Shown piece by piece: positions 1 through 9,966 of a DNA stretch of 64,000 bases. Under the pieces are notes generated by a model, which saw only the letters and a list, made by a program, of their open reading frames with translations, had not been told where the DNA came from and made no database searches. The stretch is from assembly GCF_024347095.1 (NCBI RefSeq), contig NZ_AP024903.1, forward strand, positions 868,001 to 932,000. The letters run 5' to 3'. Position 1 is the stretch's first letter; the number at the start of each line of letters is the position of its first letter. The position numbers and the translations under genes are program-made. This DNA comes from Vibrio rhizosphaerae. GTDB taxonomy: Bacteria > Pseudomonadota > Gammaproteobacteria > Enterobacterales > Vibrionaceae.

Positions 1-3000
1 GTTGCATTTACTGCGATTACTGGGACTGATTTGTGTAGTAAATTGGCTGCTGCCAGTGCTGTTGGCATGATTCAGCATCAGGATGGTTTGCGTTATCTCA
101 GAGTATGTCTGCACAAAGAAGCAATGATAGGTTGGCAACTTGGCATCCCATCGGTTTCTCTGATTGATATATGGCATGGTGGGAACTGTTCAGCACTTTA
201 TCAGGACATCGAAAGCTTCAGGGGTTGGTTAGAAGAGCCAAATCAAGGAACGCTGTTAAATAGCGGCGTAGATAGAAAAACGCTGTTTCTCAGTGTTACG
301 GATGGTTTTCAAACAGCAGAAGGCTCATCAGTGCTTCCCCTATTGGGCGAGCATGAGGATGCAAAAGATTGGGACACTATTTGGGCTACCTTGTATGAAG
401 CGGGTCTAAAACTTCATTGGGAAGGGCTATATAGTGGTACTCGTCCCCGACGTCTCGTGCTGCCCAATTATGTTTTTCAACGTCGCCATTATTGGCCTGA
501 GAATGCCAAAACGAAACAATTACATGAAGTCAGTCCTGAAGATTGCCATCGATTTAAGGTGTTATGGCAAGAGGAAACAGTAACGCTGGCAGCCGTGTCT
601 GACATTAAACCGTGTGTTATTCTGATTGAAGGGCCGATAGATGACTTACCGATGGAGAACTTACCATCAGAGGTAACGTTGGGGGTTCTGCCCAAAGGGT
701 GGCAAGAAAGAGCTGTGATCGACACGGTATTGACTGAATACCATCTTGATCGTTCCACGCCTGTAGAGCTACTCGTCTGGTTTAGACCTCATGATAGCTT
801 TTCTACGGGATGGCATAGTGACAGTCAGTCCCATGAAACCATCGTGACCGCGGTTGAACAACGTGCTAAAGCGTTATTAAACCTGACACAGGCGCTTCTA
901 GAACGCACAAATTATAGTCAGTTCCGGTTTGGGGTTGTTACCGAAGGGGTTGAAAGTATTTCTGAGCGGACTGCAGTGAATGTGGTTGATGGGCTGGTCA
1001 ATGGATTTATACAGACGTTGTGCATGGAACAACCGCAGTTGCGTCCAAGGTGTATCGATCTGGATCCTAATAGCTTAGCGGCCGATAAATTCGCTCAGAT
1101 TGTGACTGTATTATACTCGAAGGATGATGAAAATCATTTGGCATTTCGTCAGGGACGCAGATATATTCATCGCTTGGCAAAAGCTGACCGAGTGCTCTCA
1201 AAATCGGTGACCGTACGTCATGATCGAGCCTACTTAATTACAGGGGGATTGGGTGGCATCGGGCTCTCGGTAGCGAGATGGTTATCCCGTGCCGGGGCTG
1301 GTCAAATATTGCTTGTGTCACGTCGAGGAAGTGAAGCGCCCGATGTCGCAGAGAGATTGGCGACGCTCAAACGGGAAAGAATGTCCGTGACACTGGTTCA
1401 GGCTGATGTGCAAGATTATGATGCCTTACGTGGTGCCGTTGAATCGTCAGCCAATTTTCCCTTAGCTGGTTTTATTCATAGTGCTGGTCAACTAGCCGAT
1501 GCATCATTACAGAATCTGACTCATACACAATTTCAACAAGTTTTTCAGTCAAAGGTTGTAGGGGCTTTGAATCTACATCGTCTCTCGCAAGAGATGGTGT
1601 CTGGCACTGATGTGGATTTATTCCTTTTATTTTCATCGATAGCCAGTTTGGTAGGGTCGGCAGGGCAGGCCAACTATACCAGTGCGAATGGGTTTACCGC
1701 TGCATTGGGGCGTTCGCGTCGTGCCGTCGGATTGCCCGCTACGGTCATACATTGGGGACCCTGGTCAGATGTTGGGATGGCAAGTGATGAACGATTAAAC
1801 CATAAGATCGAGCGCTCTGGTTTGGTTCTAATTGACCCCGATTTAGCGTTGTCCTCTATGCTAGATGCGTTGACCGAGCATCAGACAGAGTCAGTCATTG
1901 CTCAATTTAATTGGCCGCGTATCAATGCTTATTTGGCGGAACGAGTGCCACTGCCTCTATTATCTCAATTCACACAAACGACGCTTGAGGCTTCGCAGTC
2001 TGCCACCATTGATGCATCTTCCCATCATGAGGATAACAACCACCGTGATTTAGCAAGCGCACTGAAACGACAAAATGACACGGTTGCCATACACCAGTTG
2101 GCAAAATATGTTGAAACCACGATTCGTCAAGTCTTAGCTATCGACAGCGAAGATTACATTGATCCGAAAACTTCGGTGCTCGACATGGGGATGGATTCTT
2201 TGTTGTCGGTCGAATTACGAAATCGTTTTGCCACCGAATTGGATTTGAAACTACCGGTTTCTCTCATGTTTGATAAGCCGACGATTGATGGTGTGTCCCG
2301 CTTGCTTCTGGACGAATTGCGTCAACAACATAAAGCGAGAGCTGAAGAAACAGAAACTGTCGGTATACACTCGATTCACCATGCAGCTCCTATAGTTGCT
2401 GAAGAAAGTGCTTCGATGGAGGCAGCGCAGACTCTGTCGCCACCAGTGTCCTCATCGCCAGTAAGGATGGATAATCAAGATATTGCGATTATTGGTGTCG
2501 GGTGCCGTTTACCTGGCGGTTCGGATGGGATTGAGGCTTTCTGGAACAATCTTATCGGAGGTGTGGACTTAGTGAGTCCTTTCGATGGAAGCCGTTGGGA
2601 TATCAATCGTTTCTATTCTGATGATGTGTCAGCGAATGGGCGTATGTATTCGAATGATGGCGGACAGATTACAAATGTACACGGATTTGACAACCAACTT
2701 TTCGGACTGAGTGATCGTGAAGCCGAATATATGGATCCACAACAGCGTATTGCTCTGGAAGTTGCCTGGGAGACGATTGAATCAGCGGCCTACACGCCAG
2801 AATCTCTCGCGGATCAGGGAGGCATCTTCATTGGCCCCGGGCCTTCTGATTTTGCAGATCTATCACAACGACATACTAAAGCGATTACGGGGTTAATGAG
2901 TCAGGGCCACCATATTAGTGCGATCCCTGGTCGTATTGCGTATCACTTTGACTGGAAAGGGCCATGTATGGCGATTGATACGGCTTGTTCCTCATCTTTA

Positions 3001-4731
3001 GTGGCGGTGCTAACCGCGGCACAACATCTTAATCAGGGAGATTGTCGGGTTGCCTTGGCTGGGGGAGTGAATCTGATTCTTTCACCCGCCAATAATATCG
3101 TTCAATCTAAAGCAGGTATGTTGTCTCCAAGCGGTCGATGCCGGACTTTTGATAGTGAGGCCGATGGTTATATTCGCTCCGAGGGGTGTGCTATGGTTTT
3201 GCTCAAGCGTTTGTCCGATGCAGAGAGAGATGGCGACGTGATTTGGGGGGTGATAAAAGGTGGAGCGACCAATCAGAATGGACAAGGTCAGAGTATGACT
3301 GCGCCAAGTGCCCTTCAACAGGCCAACCTGATTGAGTCGGTGCTAACCAAAGCGAATCTACAGCCGTCAATGATCCGTTATGTTGAGGCACATGGTACTG
3401 GCACCAAGCTGGGTGATCCTATCGAAATGTCAGCGCTGCAACAAACTTATGGAAGTCACCATGATGCTGAGAATCCACTCTATGTCGGCTCAGTGAAAAG
3501 TAACCTAGGACATACAGAGAGTGCTGCGGGTGCGGTGGGGCTGCTGAAAGTTTTGTTAATGCTTAAGCATCGACAGATTCCGCCCAACTTACATCTCCAT
3601 CAATTAAACCCGTTATTAGAAATAGACGAATCAGTCGTTCGTATTCCAACTACACCTGTCGCATTAAAAGACAAAGAAAATAATGAGTTAATGTGTGCAG
3701 TGAGTTCATTCGGGTTTAGTGGCACAAATGCACATTTGGTCGTGGCTGCCTATGACAATGATAAGGCTCAGTTATATAGTAAGAATTCTGATGATCGAAT
3801 TTTCTGTCTGTCAGCTCGAACACCAACAGCATTACTGGCCTTGAGTCAACGCTATATTTCCGCATTGGAAAGTTTACCAACTTCAGAAGACAGGGACACG
3901 GTTTTGGCCAATAGTTGTTATTCATCACTTGTTGGCCGTTGTCGCCATCAACATACCATGTGTTTATACCCAGATAGTTATGAAGATCTGATTGTGCAAC
4001 TGCGAGCAATAGAAACATCTATGAATCAGGATAAGTTGCCGTTACCTCAGTCCATAGAGCAAGTCGCTTTTTGTTTAACATTGAGTACAGATATTCCGCC
4101 ATTGAAAGCGCTTGCCATGAACCGACAACAGCAGTTTGTTGATTCATTACACATGGCAGAACAAAGCATCCTCCAGTACGCAAGTATCGATCTTCACAAT
4201 GTCAGTCAAGCTGATATCAGTCCAGCCTTACGACTGAAATTATCCTGGTTTTGTGTGCATTACGCGACAATCCGATGGCTGATGTCTGTGGGTATTCAAC
4301 CGGACAAAGTTTTGTTCAGTGATGATATGTGGTTGGTTACCGCGGTGTTATGGCAGGAATGCACTTGGGAGAGTGCGATCGAACAATTGCTGCATGGCGT
4401 TTCTGAGGCACCATCTCAGTTAGGACGGATTCCGTTGGAGAGAACTAGTCTGAGTGGTGGCTCTTTACTTTTATCAGATTTTGAAGGCGTCGGTCACCAT
4501 TGTCTGAATGTTGTGTCAAGCAAAGATGACAGTTTATGGCGAAACGCGCTAGGGACACTTTGGTGCGGTGGACGAACAGTGAATTGGGATGTGTATTTCG
4601 AACATAGTCACTGCCAGCGTCGATTGATGCCAACTTACCCATTTGAACGACGGGACTGTTCAAGACCACAAGGTTTGGTTCGTGGTGAAAACCCGGTGAA
4701 TCGTATGCTTGAAGAGCTGCTCTTGAATTAA
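1..4731 (+). CDS. Modular polyketide synthase, 5'-truncated: (AT relic)-KR-ACP-KS-(AT relic)
   Basis: The frame is open from base 1, so the gene starts upstream of the window. Numbering from base 1, residues 1-165 are a decayed acyltransferase plus post-AT linker ending in a YVFQRRHYW motif. Residues 190-655 are a ketoreductase with TGGLGGIG and catalytic Tyr559. Residues 695-775 are an acyl carrier protein whose phosphopantetheine Ser733 sits in GMDS. Residues 825-1255 are a ketosynthase with the full Cys996/His1131/His1171 triad. Residues 1265-1545 are a second AT relic in which the GHSIGEY position reads FSDDMWL. A short acidic tail (NRMLEELLLN) resembles a C-terminal docking element. The protein completes one reducing module (beta-hydroxy product) and supplies the KS of the next, whose KR and ACP lie on the following gene. 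No DH or ER is present here. It is presumably part of an enacyloxin-like assembly line. Confidence 0.93.
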   Translation, partial: VAFTAITGTDLCSKLAAASAVGMIQHQDGLRYLRVCLHKEAMIGWQLGIPSVSLIDIWHGGNCSALYQDIESFRGWLEEPNQGTLLNSGVDRKTLFLSVTDGFQTAEGSSVLPLLGEHEDAKDWDTIWATLYEAGLKLHWEGLYSGTRPRRLVLPNYVFQRRHYWPENAKTKQLHEVSPEDCHRFKVLWQEETVTLAAVSDIKPCVILIEGPIDDLPMENLPSEVTLGVLPKGWQERAVIDTVLTEYHLDRSTPVELLVWFRPHDSFSTGWHSDSQSHETIVTAVEQRAKALLNLTQALLERTNYSQFRFGVVTEGVESISERTAVNVVDGLVNGFIQTLCMEQPQLRPRCIDLDPNSLAADKFAQIVTVLYSKDDENHLAFRQGRRYIHRLAKADRVLSKSVTVRHDRAYLITGGLGGIGLSVARWLSRAGAGQILLVSRRGSEAPDVAERLATLKRERMSVTLVQADVQDYDALRGAVESSANFPLAGFIHSAGQLADASLQNLTHTQFQQVFQSKVVGALNLHRLSQEMVSGTDVDLFLLFSSIASLVGSAGQANYTSANGFTAALGRSRRAVGLPATVIHWGPWSDVGMASDERLNHKIERSGLVLIDPDLALSSMLDALTEHQTESVIAQFNWPRINAYLAERVPLPLLSQFTQTTLEASQSATIDASSHHEDNNHRDLASALKRQNDTVAIHQLAKYVETTIRQVLAIDSEDYIDPKTSVLDMGMDSLLSVELRNRFATELDLKLPVSLMFDKPTIDGVSRLLLDELRQQHKARAEETETVGIHSIHHAAPIVAEESASMEAAQTLSPPVSSSPVRMDNQDIAIIGVGCRLPGGSDGIEAFWNNLIGGVDLVSPFDGSRWDINRFYSDDVSANGRMYSNDGGQITNVHGFDNQLFGLSDREAEYMDPQQRIALEVAWETIESAAYTPESLADQGGIFIGPGPSDFADLSQRHTKAITGLMSQGHHISAIPGRIAYHFDWKGPCMAIDTACSSSLVAVLTAAQHLNQGDCRVALAGGVNLILSPANNIVQSKAGMLSPSGRCRTFDSEADGYIRSEGCAMVLLKRLSDAERDGDVIWGVIKGGATNQNGQGQSMTAPSALQQANLIESVLTKANLQPSMIRYVEAHGTGTKLGDPIEMSALQQTYGSHHDAENPLYVGSVKSNLGHTESAAGAVGLLKVLLMLKHRQIPPNLHLHQLNPLLEIDESVVRIPTTPVALKDKENNELMCAVSSFGFSGTNAHLVVAAYDNDKAQLYSKNSDDRIFCLSARTPTALLALSQRYISALESLPTSEDRDTVLANSCYSSLVGRCRHQHTMCLYPDSYEDLIVQLRAIETSMNQDKLPLPQSIEQVAFCLTLSTDIPPLKALAMNRQQQFVDSLHMAEQSILQYASIDLHNVSQADISPALRLKLSWFCVHYATIRWLMSVGIQPDKVLFSDDMWLVTAVLWQECTWESAIEQLLHGVSEAPSQLGRIPLERTSLSGGSLLLSDFEGVGHHCLNVVSSKDDSLWRNALGTLWCGGRTVNWDVYFEHSHCQRRLMPTYPFERRDCSRPQGLVRGENPVNRMLEELLLN

Positions 4732-7700
4732 TTGAATCATTGGATTGATGGCTGTCCTACAGGGATGGCGAAGGAGACTGAATTGCCCCATTTTCGAGAC
4801 CAACTTAATCATCTGACCAAAGCTCAATTGAGTGAATTGGTCGTAGCATTACGTGAGGAAGTGTTACAGCTAAGGCCAGATGAAGTTAGTGAAGTGCCTA
4901 TTTATCAGACCCATTGGCAACAAATATCTCTACCGCAACTTGAAGACGGAGAGATATCTGCTCGGTTGATGATCATTATCCCTTCCCATGAGAGTTTCCC
5001 TGAAATATCGATGGAGGACAGTGGCATTCAGGTTGAGTACTTCGTACTGGATACAACTCAGGGGTGGACGCCACAAAACATATCAAGACAACTAGAGGGG
5101 CGTCTCGAATATATTGATATATTAATCTTTCTTTTGCCAAATACTTCATTTGATATCTCAGCACCAAAGGCTGCGCAGACGATGTTAGATATTTGGTCGG
5201 CAACAATGGCTTTGGCTGCTGTGATCGCAGAGCGGGTCAGTCCTCCCAGATTATGGTTGTTCACGCATTGGGGGCAGTCGTTACCCGAGGATGAACATGA
5301 AATTGATACTGTCGCTTCCCCTCTGATTGCTTTAGGAAAATCTTTATCATTAGAGTGTCCTCGGATGTGGGGGGGATGCATCGATTTAGATACGTCAACA
5401 TTGTCTCTCACCTCTGCGATCGAAGAAGTCTTGTGTGATGCGGGGGATGAAGAGGTCGCCTACCGAGCAGGAATACGCTATATCCCGGAACTTCATCGCT
5501 CGACGACGGCTACAAAATCGACCGGTGATATGGTTCGTCTAAAACCGAATGCCACTTATCTGGTCACTGGGGGAATGGGAGGCATTGGGCGTCGGTTGGT
5601 GTCGCATCTACTCAATCATGGCGTATCTCGAGTCGTTGTATTTGGCCGGAGAGGGAAAGAGGTACCAGAGATTGAACAAACCTTGAATCATTGGCATCGA
5701 ATGTACCCGCATGCTGAGATTGATTTGATTTCGGTCGATTTGGGCAACTTGTCAGCAGTGAGAGAAGCGTTAGATGACTTACGTCGGCAGGGACCCGCAT
5801 TAAAAGGTATTTTTCATGTCGCGGGCAGTAGCCAGCAAGTCGCTTTAAATCATCTGGATATCGACTCGATTGATAGCATGATGCGAGCAAAAGCTGCTGG
5901 CGCCTTGTTCCTCGATGTGCTGACAAGAGATGCGGCCCTTGATTTCCAGATTTATTTTTCATCCATATCTGGTTGCTGGGGAACCGCATCGTTGATTCCT
6001 TATGCGATGGCGAATCGATTCCTAGATGCTTTGAGTACGTATCGTAATCATCAGGGACACTTCACGAAAAGTATTGCTTGGGGGCCTTGGGCAAATATCG
6101 GAATGGTTATTGACCAGCAGCAGGAGTCTTTCAGCCATTTAGGATTGGGTTTGATTGAACCGAATGTCGGTATGGCGATGCTTGGCCGTTTAATGAATAC
6201 GGTTGGATCTCAGGTTCAGGTGGTTGATGTCGCGTGGCAACGTTACGCTCAGCATCTACCGATGGACAAGCATTTGCGTTGGTTTCGACATTTGATTGGT
6301 GGTGCTGAGACCATATACCAACCAGTTGTGGAAAATACAAGTCTTGAAAATTTCTCTGACCCGCAGCAAACGTTGGAGGTCTTGTGTAGCATCGTGAGTG
6401 AGTTACTGGGTGAGGTGTTGATTGAGAATGCGGTTTACAAACCGACGCAAGAGATTGGTTTAACATCGATTCTCGGTGTTGAGCTAAGTCAGAGAATCCG
6501 TCAGCGGTTTGAAGTGCCATGCCGTCCAACTGTCATTTACGATTATCCGAACCTCTACGAAATGTCAGTCGATATCTCTGAGCAATGGTACAAGCTATAT
6601 GCTCAGACGATGAAACAGGAAGCAAATGCTCCTACCGTTGAACAAACGCATTCTACCCATACAAACGCACAGGGAAATGAGGCTATCGCTATTGTGGCAA
6701 TGGCTTGTCAGTTACCCAGTGCTGATAACCCAGAATCCTTATGGACGATGATGGAGCAAGCGCTGAATGATGGCAAAGATGTGATTAATCGCACGCCTGT
6801 TCATCGTTTTGATCTGTCCCGTTTTTGTTCGATGAATGATGAATCAGGTAAGGCATTTAACCTTGCTGGGGGATATTTGGACGATATTTCAGGTTTTGAC
6901 CATGCATGTTTTCAATTGTCTCATAATGAAGCGAAGTTCATGGATCCGCAGCAACGACTAGCGATTGAAACAACGTGGCGGGCCTTTGAAGATGCAGGTA
7001 TAGAACCGCATCATTTGATCGATGGCACATCGAGTGAGATGGCCGATACGGGGGTGTTTTTTGGGATTGGTCAGAACGAATATGGTCCACTGTGTCGATC
7101 AGATATAAGTAGTGAGTACGCAGGGCTGATGCCTACGGGGCAATCGATGAACTTGATTGCAGGGAGAATCTCTCATCTGTTTGGACTCAAGGGGCCGGCG
7201 ATTGCATATGATACTGCCTGTTCATCTTCTCTTGTTGCGTTAGATGCTGCCGTACGTCACCTTCGTCGTGAATCAGGGAAAATCGCCATTGTTGGTGGTG
7301 TGAACACATTAATTGCACCAGAAAGTTTTGTGTTGTTGTCTAAGGCTGGTGCTTTGTCGAAGAGAGGACGAGGATCTGCATTTGATGCATCGGCAGATGG
7401 TTATGTCAGAGCCGAAGGTTGTGTTGTGATGGTGCTCAAACGTTTGTCTGATGCTCAAGCGGCCGGAGACAGAATTCATGCGGTGATTCACGGCAGTGCG
7501 GTCAATCATGATGGGCGGAGTAGTGGACTGACCGCTCCCAACGGGAGGGCTCAAGAGCAGGTGATTCGTGCCGCATTAAAAGATGCTGAGGTTTCACCCG
7601 AACAGGTGACTTTGGTTGAAGCTCATGGGACAGGAACGCCACTTGGCGACCCGATTGAATATCATGCCTTACGTGCTGTCTATACGGATGGAAAGTCGAG

Positions 7701-9966
7701 GTCTGCGCCTCTGAAATTAGGGACCATCAAGTCATTCATCGGTCATACAGAGTCTGCTTCTGGTTTAGCGGGATTATTAAAACTGGTATTGACCCTGCAA
7801 AAGCGAACAATGCCTGGCCAGTTACATTTTAATACGATCAATCCTTATATTGATGCGACGCAGGGGATCGTCATTCCTCGTCAATCTCAGGTACTAGAGG
7901 ATACGGGGCGATTATTGGGTGCGGTCAGTTCTTTTGGGTTTAACGGGACCAATGCACATGTAATTGTCGAGCGTGGGGAAGGGGGGCATTCCCGCGCCTT
8001 GCCAGCCCAACCTTTCCATCGTGTTCGCTGTTGGTATAGTGACCGCCCACTCAATGAAAGTGTCGGACTTGCACAAGCATTTTCTCAGCGCCAGGAACAA
8101 GCAACCCAATGGTGTGTTCCTACCAAGTATTATGTTAAGCGGTGGAAAGATGCCGAGGTTGAGTGCCACCAAGCAGCGTCGGAACTGTCAACACTTTCCC
8201 ATGTGCTACTTGTCTCTCAGAAGGGTGCCGAGCGGTTGTGTCAGCAATGGTATCAAACATTGGTTGCACAAGGTTTGACTATTACGGAAGCAAGTTTCGA
8301 ACAAGTTCCTTCTTTACAGGGGCGATTTGATAGAACCGTCGTTTGTTTGAATGATGGAGCAGAGTCGACAGAAGATATGTCTACCGCTTCTTGGCAGAAC
8401 TCGGCCGCGTCTGTTTGGCAAGTCTTACAAGATCTTGTGACAGCACGTTTTGAAAGTGGCCATCTGCTTGTGTGTGAATCCAGTCGGTTGAATCGTGCCT
8501 CCACCGGGGGCAATTCCTGCTGGCAGGCAGTTTTATCCTGCTATCGTAAAGAGCGAGCTGATTTTTCAGCGACACTGGTTTCATGCAATGCTGAATTGTC
8601 TGACTGCTTACCACAGTCTATGACATGGTTGCTCACGACAAAAGAAACGGAGTGTTACCTCTCAGCAAATCAAGCTTATATCCCACGACTGACAGAGCTT
8701 CCTCCGTTTTCAGCGAATTACATGCCAATTCTGTCGGCACAACATAGTTACATTGTGACAGGGGGAACGGGGGGAGCGGGCGCAAGTCTCATCCAATGGC
8801 TGTTACGTTGTGGAGCACGACATATCATTAATCTGAATCGACGTCCTCCTGATGAGGCGCAAACAGTATTGTTGCAGCAATGGTGTCGCGATTTCAATGC
8901 AAGCATTCAAACGGTCAGGGGGGATGTCTCCAATTTTGCTACCTTACAAGGTGTGCTGGAGAACACACTCGCAAAAGCGCCTCCATTGAATGGTATTTTC
9001 CATTGTGCGGGTGTGCTGGAGCAAAATTTGTTTGAACAGCATACCTGGTCACAAGTTGAAGAAATGTTGCATGCGAAGCATCAAGGGACTCTCAATCTTC
9101 ATAGAGCGACCCTCGATCAACCATTACAGTATTTTGTCGTGTTCTCTTCATTGGTGTCATTGCTAGGTCAGAGTGGTCAGTCAGGTTATGCCTTTTCGAA
9201 TGCGATGGCAGAGAAGGTCATCCTACATCGCCGTACTCAGAATTTGCCCGGACTGGCCATTCAATGGGGGCCTTGGGCTGGTGGTGGCATGGCCAGTCGG
9301 GCGGGAAAAGGATTAGCAGCACACTATCGACAAATGGGTGTCTCGATGTTGGAGGAGGAGAGCTACCTCCACGCGCTAGGGGGGGTATTGGCGAGTGCTA
9401 CCGAACCTGAGTCTTTGCCACCGGTTATTGCGATTGGTGATATTGACTGGCAGCGTTATTTATCGACCACAATGGCACCGCTGCCATTGTGCGAAGACTT
9501 ACATTCAGTCGAGACCGGACTGTTGCATGATCAAACCGAAAATGATGAACCGGATGAAAGTTTATCATCTTCTCTATCGAAGGTTGCTCCTGAACGCCGC
9601 ATGCGTTTGCTGAAAGAGCGCCTTAAGCAGATTGTAAGTGAGTGTCTTGACCAGAATGCCCCTCAATTAATTGAGGATTTTGAAGGCTTTAGTGCGCTCG
9701 GGATCGACTCACTTCATTCTATGATTCTCCATAAAAAACTAGAAAAAGAACTGGGTTGTCCGTTGCCCCAAACCATCGCCTTCGATTATCCGACTATTAC
9801 TGCACTATCAAGTTTCCTTGCCAAACATCAACTGGGTTCGTTGTTTGTCCATACACCTTCAATGGCGCAAGAAGAGCATGAGACTGATGAGATGGTGAAT
9901 TATAGCGAAGATGAGCTGGCACGGATTTTACACGAAGAGATTGAACGTCTGGAGGAAACCTCGTGA
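4732..9966 (+). CDS. Modular polyketide synthase: KR-ACP-KS-KR-ACP (split module start, AT-less module)
   Basis: The open frame follows the previous stop codon directly and in the same frame. An ATG at 4765 (MAKETELPHF) is an alternative start to the TTG at 4732, and neither has a strong ribosome site. Residues count from 4732. Residues 60-525 are a ketoreductase (Tyr424; Trp in SGCWG and no LDD-like Asp, suggesting A-type stereochemistry). Residues 545-625 are an ACP with Ser579 in GLTS instead of GxDS. Residues 650-1080 are a KS with Cys830, His965 and His1005. Residues 1110-1585 are a second KR (Tyr1486), joined to the KS with no AT or AT relic between them. Residues 1625-1700 are an ACP (Ser1660, GIDS). 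Residues 1715-1744 are a C-terminal docking helix (YSEDELARILHEEIERL). The first KR-ACP completes the module whose KS ends the preceding protein. Both modules should leave beta-hydroxyls. Malonyl loading must come in trans. Confidence 0.93.
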   Translation: MNHWIDGCPTGMAKETELPHFRDQLNHLTKAQLSELVVALREEVLQLRPDEVSEVPIYQTHWQQISLPQLEDGEISARLMIIIPSHESFPEISMEDSGIQVEYFVLDTTQGWTPQNISRQLEGRLEYIDILIFLLPNTSFDISAPKAAQTMLDIWSATMALAAVIAERVSPPRLWLFTHWGQSLPEDEHEIDTVASPLIALGKSLSLECPRMWGGCIDLDTSTLSLTSAIEEVLCDAGDEEVAYRAGIRYIPELHRSTTATKSTGDMVRLKPNATYLVTGGMGGIGRRLVSHLLNHGVSRVVVFGRRGKEVPEIEQTLNHWHRMYPHAEIDLISVDLGNLSAVREALDDLRRQGPALKGIFHVAGSSQQVALNHLDIDSIDSMMRAKAAGALFLDVLTRDAALDFQIYFSSISGCWGTASLIPYAMANRFLDALSTYRNHQGHFTKSIAWGPWANIGMVIDQQQESFSHLGLGLIEPNVGMAMLGRLMNTVGSQVQVVDVAWQRYAQHLPMDKHLRWFRHLIGGAETIYQPVVENTSLENFSDPQQTLEVLCSIVSELLGEVLIENAVYKPTQEIGLTSILGVELSQRIRQRFEVPCRPTVIYDYPNLYEMSVDISEQWYKLYAQTMKQEANAPTVEQTHSTHTNAQGNEAIAIVAMACQLPSADNPESLWTMMEQALNDGKDVINRTPVHRFDLSRFCSMNDESGKAFNLAGGYLDDISGFDHACFQLSHNEAKFMDPQQRLAIETTWRAFEDAGIEPHHLIDGTSSEMADTGVFFGIGQNEYGPLCRSDISSEYAGLMPTGQSMNLIAGRISHLFGLKGPAIAYDTACSSSLVALDAAVRHLRRESGKIAIVGGVNTLIAPESFVLLSKAGALSKRGRGSAFDASADGYVRAEGCVVMVLKRLSDAQAAGDRIHAVIHGSAVNHDGRSSGLTAPNGRAQEQVIRAALKDAEVSPEQVTLVEAHGTGTPLGDPIEYHALRAVYTDGKSRSAPLKLGTIKSFIGHTESASGLAGLLKLVLTLQKRTMPGQLHFNTINPYIDATQGIVIPRQSQVLEDTGRLLGAVSSFGFNGTNAHVIVERGEGGHSRALPAQPFHRVRCWYSDRPLNESVGLAQAFSQRQEQATQWCVPTKYYVKRWKDAEVECHQAASELSTLSHVLLVSQKGAERLCQQWYQTLVAQGLTITEASFEQVPSLQGRFDRTVVCLNDGAESTEDMSTASWQNSAASVWQVLQDLVTARFESGHLLVCESSRLNRASTGGNSCWQAVLSCYRKERADFSATLVSCNAELSDCLPQSMTWLLTTKETECYLSANQAYIPRLTELPPFSANYMPILSAQHSYIVTGGTGGAGASLIQWLLRCGARHIINLNRRPPDEAQTVLLQQWCRDFNASIQTVRGDVSNFATLQGVLENTLAKAPPLNGIFHCAGVLEQNLFEQHTWSQVEEMLHAKHQGTLNLHRATLDQPLQYFVVFSSLVSLLGQSGQSGYAFSNAMAEKVILHRRTQNLPGLAIQWGPWAGGGMASRAGKGLAAHYRQMGVSMLEEESYLHALGGVLASATEPESLPPVIAIGDIDWQRYLSTTMAPLPLCEDLHSVETGLLHDQTENDEPDESLSSSLSKVAPERRMRLLKERLKQIVSECLDQNAPQLIEDFEGFSALGIDSLHSMILHKKLEKELGCPLPQTIAFDYPTITALSSFLAKHQLGSLFVHTPSMAQEEHETDEMVNYSEDELARILHEEIERLEETS
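9951..9957 (+). promoter_or_regulatory. Ribosome binding site fixing the GTG start at 9963
   Basis: GGAGGAA lies five bases before the GTG at 9963, inside the 3' end of the preceding PKS gene. It supports the GTG as the true start and translational coupling through the 4-base GTGA overlap. Confidence 0.75.

Noticed and set aside
7964..8278. Long alternative-frame open stretch inside the PKS gene
   Set aside because: Shadow of the KS-KR linker of the real gene; no coding signals of its own. The same applies to the many antisense frames across 1-43967.
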